Positions 44,657 to 51,231 of a stretch of 51,231 nt of DNA are shown here, one piece after another. The stretch's first letter is position 1. Each line of letters begins with the position of its first letter. The notes beneath the pieces are model-generated. The model made no database searches. It had not been told where the DNA came from and saw only the letters and a list, made by a program, of their open reading frames with translations. This DNA comes from Candidatus Parabeggiatoa sp. nov. 2 (GTDB lineage: Bacteria > Pseudomonadota > Gammaproteobacteria > Beggiatoales > Beggiatoaceae), in the NCBI GenBank assembly GCA_002085445.1, contig NBMI01000023.1, positions 1 through 51,231 of the forward strand, written 5' to 3'. Made by a program: the position numbers and the translations under genes.

Positions 44657-44992
44657 AATCCAAACGAGTTTTGGAGTCCAAACCTTAATCTCGCTTGCCA
44701 GGGGCGGTGCTTGCCAGGGGCGGTGCCCCTGGCTATATTAATTTCGCCCCGTTGGGGCTTTCCGCCAAGGGCGTCGCCCTTGGCTATATTAGAGGCGGTT
44801 TTGGAAAAACAGCAACAAGCAAGATTTAAAAAGATTATATTTATTCCTGTCTAATTCTTATCATTTATAAATCAATCAGTTATTATTTTTCCAAAGAAAG
44901 TGGAGTCCAAACCTTTAGGTTTGGAAGTGATGACTGGAGTCCAAACCTTTAGGTTTGGAAGTCATCGTCCAAAGCTGAAGCTTTGGATTCCA
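44657..44992. repeat. GC-rich and CAAACC hairpin repeats
   Basis: GCCAGGGGCGGTGCCCCTGGC (about 44705) and CGCCCCGTTGGGGC, then GCCAAGGGCGTCGCCCTTGGC; a related block is at 35450-35512. Two CCAAACCTTTAGGTTTGG hairpins and CCAAAGCTGAAGCTTTGG follow at about 44907-44985. They could help end transcription from both converging genes. Confidence 0.7.
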
Positions 44993-46348
44993 TTACTGGA
45001 GCGGATAGTTAAATTTATATTGAACTTGTAGCATAAAACGAGAGGCGTCGTTTTGGGCAATCTGATTTTCGGTTATAAAACGCCCGGCATTGAGGTGAGC
45101 ATAAATACATTGAATTTGGAGTGATTTGGAGTAGTTGTATTTTAACACCCAGTCGATTTCATCGCCGATATGGTCATATTGATTGTTAGGCACTTTATAT
45201 TTGTAGTAGCTCCATTGATCTTCTTTTTCGGCCAGATAGAATCTATGGTAGGCGATTTTTAAATGCCATTTTGGGTGCGGTTTCAGATAGAGGTTAATTT
45301 GGTTATCAATCATGTTACCCCAAAACATGGCATCCAGTCGGCCGTAATGTGAACCATCAGTTGAGCCAAAAGGTCTCGCAAAGCTGGTGATTTCATCGTT
45401 ATCAGGATTGTTATCTCCGCTGGCATACACACGCCCTATAACCACTTTAGGCTGTGAAGGCAACGCGTTAAAGGTGTAGCCCAGTTTGATTACGTAAGCG
45501 TAAGCATCAATATCAAGATCAGGGCGTTGCCGCCGATGGAAGGCGCCGGTTTCTTTTACCCCTGAGACATCATAGCTAAACTGATGAAAATCTTGATCAT
45601 AGAGTCTAATACCCCAAAAATAGCTATCTTCTTGTTTGCCACTGTTATAAAACAAGGCATTTTTCCACGTAAAAAACGGTTCAATCGCCCCTTTGGGCGC
45701 AAACTGGTAATGAGAATAAATGCCAACACCTTGATAGGCATGTTTTGAGGTTAAACTAAAACTTTCAGGATCTTTAGTCTTGGTTTGTCCATACCATATA
45801 TCGAAAAAATGCGGTTCCTTTTTATAAGATAACCGGGCAGCATCCCAAAGCCAGCCAATCGAATTACCCCATGAGCCGGGGCCAAAAATACGTTTATCGC
45901 CATACCATATTTTTTGACGGCCAGTCCTAAGACTTAGGTGGTTATTGAACCGAGTTTCCAAGTAGCCGTCAAACAGATCAAAATGTTCTTCATAAGGATC
46001 CATGACATATTCGTCAGTTGTTCCGTTATTTTTTATAAAGTCGTTTTGATCGAAACTCCATCCCCAAACGCTGGCATCATATAAATGAATTTTGGCCGTC
46101 AGTCGTTTTGATTGATAAGTCAATCCAAAAATCAGCCGTTGCAGCCAAAGATGGTCATTTGAATTCCCGGTTTTTTTGCCCTTGGAATTTAGGCTTTGAT
46201 TGCCATAAGCTTTTTTGTTTAAGCCTTCCCAAATTTCAAATCGTTCTCTGATTTCGCCTTCAAAACTCAGTTGATCCGCTAAAACTGGTTGGATCAGGAA
46301 CGTTGCGATAATCCAGGTAGGTAGAATTGTTGAGATATTTTTTTTCAT
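44993..46348 (-). CDS. Outer-membrane beta-barrel, alginate-export (AlgE-like) family
   Basis: 451 residues. Signal peptide of about 24 residues ending VLA. The mature protein has alternating-residue beta strands throughout and ends in aromatic residues near the C-terminus (QVQYKFNYPLQ), as outer-membrane barrels do. Motif stretches LRTGRQKIWYGDKRIFGP and GNSIGWLWDAARLSY are typical of the alginate-export barrel family. It could be a polysaccharide or small-molecule porin; the substrate is unknown. Its promoter region is occupied by a 31-base tandem array. No polysaccharide synthesis genes are near. Confidence 0.75.
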   Translation of the reverse strand: MKKNISTILPTWIIATFLIQPVLADQLSFEGEIRERFEIWEGLNKKAYGNQSLNSKGKKTGNSNDHLWLQRLIFGLTYQSKRLTAKIHLYDASVWGWSFDQNDFIKNNGTTDEYVMDPYEEHFDLFDGYLETRFNNHLSLRTGRQKIWYGDKRIFGPGSWGNSIGWLWDAARLSYKKEPHFFDIWYGQTKTKDPESFSLTSKHAYQGVGIYSHYQFAPKGAIEPFFTWKNALFYNSGKQEDSYFWGIRLYDQDFHQFSYDVSGVKETGAFHRRQRPDLDIDAYAYVIKLGYTFNALPSQPKVVIGRVYASGDNNPDNDEITSFARPFGSTDGSHYGRLDAMFWGNMIDNQINLYLKPHPKWHLKIAYHRFYLAEKEDQWSYYKYKVPNNQYDHIGDEIDWVLKYNYSKSLQIQCIYAHLNAGRFITENQIAQNDASRFMLQVQYKFNYPLQ

Positions 46349-46379
46349 GCTTTTGTCTCAGGGTTGTTTGTCAGAAACT

Positions 46380-46530
46380 ACATGGATTGTGTATAAGCAA
46401 GGATTTATATACAAGGATTGTGTATAAGCAAGGATTTATATACAAGGATTGAATATAAGCAAGGATTTATATACAAGGATTGAGTATAAGCAAGGATTTA
46501 TATACATGGATTGAATATAAGCAAGGATTT
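46380..46530. repeat. 31-base tandem array upstream of the barrel gene
   Basis: About five head-to-tail units based on GGATTGTGTATAAGCAAGG followed by ATTTATATACAA, with changes mainly at the GTG/GAA/GAG position. There are no spacers, so it is not a CRISPR array. It starts about 30 bases from the gene start. Confidence 0.9.
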
Positions 46531-47355
46531 TTCCTAGGGCGCATTCCCATTTTCCGGGTACGAAAGTTAATAACGATGGCGATTATGCTACCGATAAGGA
46601 TTGATAAAAGTCAATTTTTATCGATAGTACGTTTATCCGCGTTTTAATTTTGTTTATCCGCGTAATTGGCGGGCCAATACGAAGTTTCGTTGTACGGCCA
46701 TTCGTTTATCCGCGTAATTCGTTGTACTTAACCGTGAAAACGAGAATGCGCCCTTTTTCCTGATTATACTGAGCCCTAATAACTACAAGGATTTCGCCGG
46801 GATTTATCCTTGCTTATACTCAATCCTTGTAGTTGTTTGTAAGGCCATACTTTAATTTGAAAACTTCCAAAATAGTTTATGGCCCTCAAATCGGTGCCAA
46901 TAGCCATACAAATTTCAGGGTCAAAATAACTCCTAATAACAACAAGGATTGAATAATGCCGCGGATTTATTTTTGATTATACCCAATCCTTGTCGTTTGT
47001 AGGGCCATACTTTAATTTGAAAACTTCCAAAGTCGTTTATGGCCCCCAAATCGGTGCCCAATAGCGGCTAACTTATCTGACAAACTATAGGCGGGGTGGT
47101 ATGGAAACTTCCGCTTTGCTGCACTAGGTACCCAAAGGCATCAATGCCATTAAGTTAAGGGCTTTGCACGTGGGATTGCCCCTACAAACCGTCATGTCGC
47201 GTAGGGGCAATCCTTTATGGTTGCCCTCACCGAAAAGCTTAACTTAACCAAATTGAATGATAATAAAAAATAGATTATAACTATAATACACAAATACTAT
47301 TAACTCAGAAAAAGGCCTCTAAAATTTTGTTCTGAAAAATTTATGGTCAGCTACT
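46531..47355. repeat. Gene-free region with mixed repeats
   Basis: TTTATCCGCGTAATT/CGTTGTAC units (46624-46730), CTACAAGGATT units facing each other (46782-46835), two GGGCCATACTTTAATTTGAAA hairpins (46852-46890, 47000-47045), and an inverted relative of the GGGGCAATCC palindrome at 47163-47230. No coding potential is apparent. Confidence 0.6.
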
Positions 47356-47396
47356 TAACTGATAACTGATACTGATAACTGATAACTGATAACTGA
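47356..47396. repeat. Heptanucleotide array TAACTGA
   Basis: TAACTGA at 47356 and 47363, one six-base TACTGA, then TAACTGA at 47376, 47383 and 47390. It lies about 125 bases upstream of the kinase start. Confidence 0.95.
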
Positions 47397-47521
47397 ACGA
47401 CTTGTTACGCGCCATCCTCAAACAAACGCCCTTGACTCAAAAAACGCCCAAGACTCAGTTAAAAAACCTCCGAGTGATGGCATTACTTGGAAGTTTGCCA
47501 CCGATTACGGAGTAAATCATA

Positions 47522-49594
47522 ATGCCTGATAATAATACATCATATCAACACAACCGTTTATTGGTATTTTTTTTATTAATATTACTAGGTTTTTTAGGAG
47601 TTGCCAGCCTGTTAATTGCATCCCATCAACGCAATTTGCTGCTAGATAACGAAAGACAACGTGCCACCCTTGAATTGGATTTGATCAGCGGATTTATCTC
47701 TGAATCCTTTTTGAAAAATGACTATGCGGCTGTGCATCTGTTTCTGTGGGATTGGTCTAAGAAACGTGAACATATTGTGCGTTTGACAGCCACCGCAAAA
47801 AATGGTTTTGAGTTTGTGAATTACACCCGTCATACACCCACCGACAACACCTATTCGGTTAAGCGTCGTGTGTCATTTCCACCCAATAACTACCTTGATT
47901 TAGAGATAGCCAATGATCTTGCTTCGATAGAAACAATTATCAATGAATTGAATTGGCACCTGTTGGTGATTTTTTCAATCATTATAGCTCTACTAGGGTT
48001 TATTTTATGGATTACTCTTACAAAAATTGCGCTAATACCTCTGGAAAGAGAAATTAACAAGCGTACTGAAGAGCTCCGGCAACACCGCGATCATTTAGAG
48101 CAACTGGTGCTTGAACGGACTCAAGAATTAGCCACCGCCAAAGAGATGGCAGATTCGGCCAACCGCGCCAAAAGTGACTTTCTGTCCAATATGAGCCACG
48201 AACTGCGAACGCCATTGAATGGCATTTTGGGCTATGTTCAGATTCTCAAGCGGAACCGAGGATTAACGACTCAGCAAGCTGAAGGCTTGGACATCATTTA
48301 CCACAGTGGTGAACACTTACTAACCCTCATCAACGACATTTTAGATATCTCCAAAATCGAAGCTCGCAAGATGGAAGTCTACCCAACTGACTTTCATTTA
48401 TGGAATTTTCTGGAAGGCATTGCTGGCATCATCCGTATGCGAGCTTCTGAGAAGGATATTTTATTTAAGACTGAAATTGCCAATGCTTTACCCAGTGGCG
48501 TGCAGGCTGATGAGAAACGGTTGCGACAGATTTTAATCAATCTACTAGGCAATGCGCTAAAATTCACGGATACCGGCCAAGTTACGCTCCGAGTGACTGT
48601 CATTGAGGAAATATCCCCTAACCCCCCTTTTTCAAAGGAAGGGAATCCTCCAGGCGGGATTTTTCGCTTCGAGGTTATAGACACGGGCGTGGGAATGACG
48701 CCAGAACAATTAGAAAAGATATTTCTGCCCTTTGAACAAGTTGGAGATACCGAACGTCGAGCCGCTGGCACCGGCTTAGGCTTGGCGATTAGTCGGCAAT
48801 TAGTCCAGTTGATGGGCAGTGAACTAAAAGTCAAGAGCGAGTTTGGCAAAGGAAGTGCATTCTGGTTTGATTTAGCCTTGCCTGTCGTTGCCGCAGAAGC
48901 CCAAGAAAAACGAACCCTAACCGGAGAGATTATAGGTTATAAAGGCAAGCGGCGAAAAGTGTTAGTGGTGGATGACAAATTACCAAACCGTTTAGTGTTA
49001 CTCAATCTGCTTGAACCGCTCGGGTTTGAGGTGGTGTTAGCTGAAAATGGTCAAGAGGAAGTGGCAAAAGCTAAGGAAATTCAACCCGATCTCATTCTGA
49101 CGGATTTAGTAATGCCAGTGATGACGGGAATTGAGGCCGTGCAAAAAATACGACAGATACCCGAATTGCAAGAGGTTGTTATCATTGCCGTCTCGGCGAG
49201 TGTCTTTGAAATGGATAGAAAAAAGAGCGTGTCAGTGGGATGTAACACCTTTTTGCCCAAGCCGGTGAAGGCTGAGAAACTTTTTGCGTTGCTGGAAACT
49301 CACTTGAAATTGGAATGGGTTTATTCTGAATCTGTGGCAGATGAAGGACTCGCGGAAAGTCTGGAAGCAAAGGAACTGGTAAGTGGGCCATTAGTTCCGC
49401 CACCGGCGGAAGACTTGGAAGTTTTGCATAAATTAGCCATGACGGGGAAAATGCGACGTATTCGTGATAGAGCGACGCACCTTGAAGAGTTAGATGAAAA
49501 ATATCTCCCATTTGTCCGCAAACTGCGACACTTAGCCAAGGGTTTTGAAAGGGAACAAATCTTGGCTTTAATTAAACAATACAGAGAAATGTGA
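47522..49594 (+). CDS. Membrane-bound hybrid sensor histidine kinase
   Basis: 690 residues. Two membrane segments (about 12-34 and 143-166) flank a short periplasmic sensor region. A coiled coil ([12 protein letters not shown] region) leads to HisKA with H226 in NMSHELRTP, HATPase ([21 protein letters not shown]) and a receiver with D528 in LTDLVMP; there is a short C-terminal helical region. GGAG nine bases before the ATG supports the start. Inside the HATPase, residues about 364-380 ([17 protein letters not shown]) look like an in-frame inserted repeat, between a strand and the DTGVGM box. A receiver-phosphatase gene follows after 91 bases on the same strand, probably its operon partner. 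Confidence 0.92.
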   Translation: MPDNNTSYQHNRLLVFFLLILLGFLGVASLLIASHQRNLLLDNERQRATLELDLISGFISESFLKNDYAAVHLFLWDWSKKREHIVRLTATAKNGFEFVNYTRHTPTDNTYSVKRRVSFPPNNYLDLEIANDLASIETIINELNWHLLVIFSIIIALLGFILWITLTKIALIPLEREINKRTEELRQHRDHLEQLVLERTQELATAKEMADSANRAKSDFLSNMSHELRTPLNGILGYVQILKRNRGLTTQQAEGLDIIYHSGEHLLTLINDILDISKIEARKMEVYPTDFHLWNFLEGIAGIIRMRASEKDILFKTEIANALPSGVQADEKRLRQILINLLGNALKFTDTGQVTLRVTVIEEISPNPPFSKEGNPPGGIFRFEVIDTGVGMTPEQLEKIFLPFEQVGDTERRAAGTGLGLAISRQLVQLMGSELKVKSEFGKGSAFWFDLALPVVAAEAQEKRTLTGEIIGYKGKRRKVLVVDDKLPNRLVLLNLLEPLGFEVVLAENGQEEVAKAKEIQPDLILTDLVMPVMTGIEAVQKIRQIPELQEVVIIAVSASVFEMDRKKSVSVGCNTFLPKPVKAEKLFALLETHLKLEWVYSESVADEGLAESLEAKELVSGPLVPPPAEDLEVLHKLAMTGKMRRIRDRATHLEELDEKYLPFVRKLRHLAKGFEREQILALIKQYREM

Positions 49595-49685
49595 CCTTTA
49601 CGACAGAACACCCTCGATCCCTACCCTCTTCCTCCGGTTTGTAGTAGGTGATTTATCACCTTTTTCCCAACAGAGGAGAACAGAT

Positions 49686-50912
49686 ATGAGCACCCTCTCA
49701 GAAAATCCTACTGAATCTGAATTTCAAGAATATACCATCTTAATTGTGGATGACAATCCTGCAAATTTAAGCGTCTTAACGGATTATTTGGAAGATAATG
49801 GCTTTGAAATCATGGCCGCTCGTGATGGCAAGACGGGGCTTGAAATGGCACACCTCGCCCAACCCGACATTATCTTATTGGATGTGATGATGCCTGGGAT
49901 AGATGGCTTTGAAACCTGTCGCCGCTTTAAAGCCTCTGACACGACTAAAGAGATTCCGGTGATTTTTATGACGGCACTGACGAGTCTTGAAGATAAAGTC
50001 AAAGGATTTGAAGTGGGAGGCGTGGACTACATCACCAAGCCCATACAGCAGGAGGAAGTCTTAGCACGTATCGCCACACATTTACGCATTCGAGAGTTAA
50101 CCCAGAAACTGCAACGAAAAACCCAAGAAGTTATTGCCCTCAATGAGCGCCTCACAGAAGATAACTTCCGCATGAGCGCGGAACTAGACGTGACGCGCCG
50201 TCTGCAACAGATGGTGTTACCCAAAGAGCAAGAACTCAAGCAAATTACCGAGCTAGATATTGCCAGTTTTATGGAACCCGCTGATGAAGTCGGTGGCGAT
50301 TATTACGATGTTCTTCAACATAATGGTAGCATCAAAATTGGCATCGGAGACGTAACAGGACATGGGCTGGAAAGCGGCGTGCTAATGCTGATGGTACAAA
50401 CGGCCGTGCGAACTCTGCTCAACAATAATGTGACTGATCCGGAGAATTTTTTGAATGTTATCAACCGCACCGTTTATGATAATATGCAGCGCCTGTGTTC
50501 AGATAAAAACTTAACCCTGTCTTTACTTGATTATCGGGCCGGTCGTTTGCGCTTGACGGGACAACATGAAGAGGTTTTAGTCGTACGCAAGGGAGGAGCG
50601 ATAGAACGGATTGATACCTTTGACTTAGGTTTCATGATTGGGGTAGAAGCCGATATTGCTCCGTTTATCTCACAACTGGAAATCTCGTTACAGCAAGGAG
50701 ATGGAATTGTCCTCTACACTGATGGCATTACAGAGGCGCGAAATACCGAGAAGAAACTTTATGGGTTAAAACAGTTGTGCGAAGTTATCAGTCACAACTG
50801 GCATCTTTCAGCCTATGAAATACAAAAAGCGGTTATTGCCGATGTGCGGCAACATATTGGTACACAAAAAGTGTTTGATGATATTACTTTGCTGATATTC
50901 AAACAAAAATAG
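49686..50912 (+). CDS. Response regulator with SpoIIE/RsbU-type PP2C phosphatase output
   Basis: 408 residues. Receiver domain (about 14-130) with D66 in LLDVMMPG and K in FEVGGVDYITKP; a coiled-coil linker (LTQKLQRKTQEVIALNERL) and a SpoIIE-type PP2C phosphatase (about 200-405) with the acidic metal ligands in EVGGDYYDV, GDVTGHG and DDITLL. Such proteins dephosphorylate an anti-sigma antagonist and so switch sigma-factor or similar pathways. The preceding hybrid kinase (gap 91 bases) is the likely phosphate source. No antagonist gene is seen in the window. Confidence 0.93.
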   Translation: MSTLSENPTESEFQEYTILIVDDNPANLSVLTDYLEDNGFEIMAARDGKTGLEMAHLAQPDIILLDVMMPGIDGFETCRRFKASDTTKEIPVIFMTALTSLEDKVKGFEVGGVDYITKPIQQEEVLARIATHLRIRELTQKLQRKTQEVIALNERLTEDNFRMSAELDVTRRLQQMVLPKEQELKQITELDIASFMEPADEVGGDYYDVLQHNGSIKIGIGDVTGHGLESGVLMLMVQTAVRTLLNNNVTDPENFLNVINRTVYDNMQRLCSDKNLTLSLLDYRAGRLRLTGQHEEVLVVRKGGAIERIDTFDLGFMIGVEADIAPFISQLEISLQQGDGIVLYTDGITEARNTEKKLYGLKQLCEVISHNWHLSAYEIQKAVIADVRQHIGTQKVFDDITLLIFKQK

Positions 50913-51231
50913 CACACTCAGAAAGAACGCTGCGAAAGTTCATAAACGATAAACGGAGTGATAGAAAAGTACTTAGGATGACGGGCCGATAAACGGATTG
51001 GTAGGAAAGTACAACTCATGGCGCGAAGTACAACGAATTACGCGGATAAACGAATTGATAGAAAAGTACTTCGGATGACGGGCCGATAAACGGATTGGTA
51101 GGATAGTACAACTCATGGCGCGAAGTACAACGAATTACGCGGATAAACGAATTGATAGAAAAGTACTTAGGATGACGGGCCGATTAACGGATGGATGACG
51201 GGCCGATTAACGGATTGGTAGGATAGTACAA
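50913..51231. repeat. 97-base tandem repeat, at least three copies, runs off the window
   Basis: GATAGAAAAGTACTT occurs at 50960, 51057 and 51154, a constant 97-base period. Each unit holds GGATGACGGGCCGATAAACG and GGCGCGAAGTACAACGAATT. The third copy is altered near the end. No gene is seen. Confidence 0.9.

Noticed and set aside
46380..46530. CRISPR array
   Set aside because: The 31-base units are contiguous; there are no unique spacers and no cas gene in the window.

Overview
The window looks like a chromosomal segment of a large sulfur-oxidising gammaproteobacterium of the Beggiatoaceae (Beggiatoa, Thioploca, Thiomargarita and relatives). Three things point there. The housekeeping genes (minCDE, and prfB with a programmed frameshift) are gammaproteobacterial in type. 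Multidomain signalling proteins are plentiful. The intergenic DNA is packed with dispersed repeats and with heptanucleotide tandem arrays, including TAACTGA/TCAGTTA, a repeat reported from marine Beggiatoaceae. The genus is an inference.

Layout. 1-0.6 kb: nonsense-interrupted IS4-type transposase tail. 1.4-2.2 kb: putative methyltransferase. 3-12.9 kb: a 3314-residue NRPS-PKS hybrid with the order C-A-PCP-KS-AT-KR-DH-ACP-TE, whose adenylation domain carries an inserted PilZ-like domain. 13-14.6 kb: IS607-type tnpB with a tnpA remnant. 14.6-16.1 kb: repeats. 16.1-24.3 kb: an AlbA_2/RecG-like regulator; a broken signalling gene (sensor, cyclase-like domain and hemerythrin on one ORF; kinase core, two receivers and HPt on the next); and an AAA ATPase with a PD-(D/E)XK-like end. 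24.5-25.0 kb: hicBA with a rewritten hicA 3' end. 25.9-29.6 kb: three-gene cluster with a divergent class A penicillin-binding protein. 29.7-33.3 kb: higBA toxin-antitoxin locus plus its decayed duplicates, a MITE and a 151-bp tandem array. 33.3-35.1 kb: minCDE. 35.6-40.0 kb: decayed prfB copy split by a second tnpB element, followed by intact prfB. 40.1-43.3 kb: kinase/ATPase fragment, then a GC-rich PLP decarboxylase probably acquired horizontally. 43.8-46.3 kb: PhnD-like binding protein and an outer-membrane barrel. 47.5-50.9 kb: hybrid histidine kinase with a receiver-SpoIIE phosphatase. 50.9 kb to the end: 97-bp tandem repeats.

How the genes fit together. The megasynthase is predicted to load an aromatic amino acid (pocket code close to a tyrosine code), extend it once with malonate, reduce and dehydrate it, and release it by thioesterase; the PilZ-like insert suggests a possible link to cyclic di-GMP. 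The nearby methyltransferase could tailor the product, but nothing in the sequence proves it. The 47.5 and 49.7 kb genes look like one phosphorelay operon acting on a partner-switch pathway.

The strongest leads are the PilZ-like insert in the adenylation domain, the decayed RF2 paralogue (GGQ to GGP, shift-site UGA to UAA), the split kinase that lost its H-box, the palindrome-truncated HicA, the MITE with an empty-site comparison, and covarying hairpin repeats.
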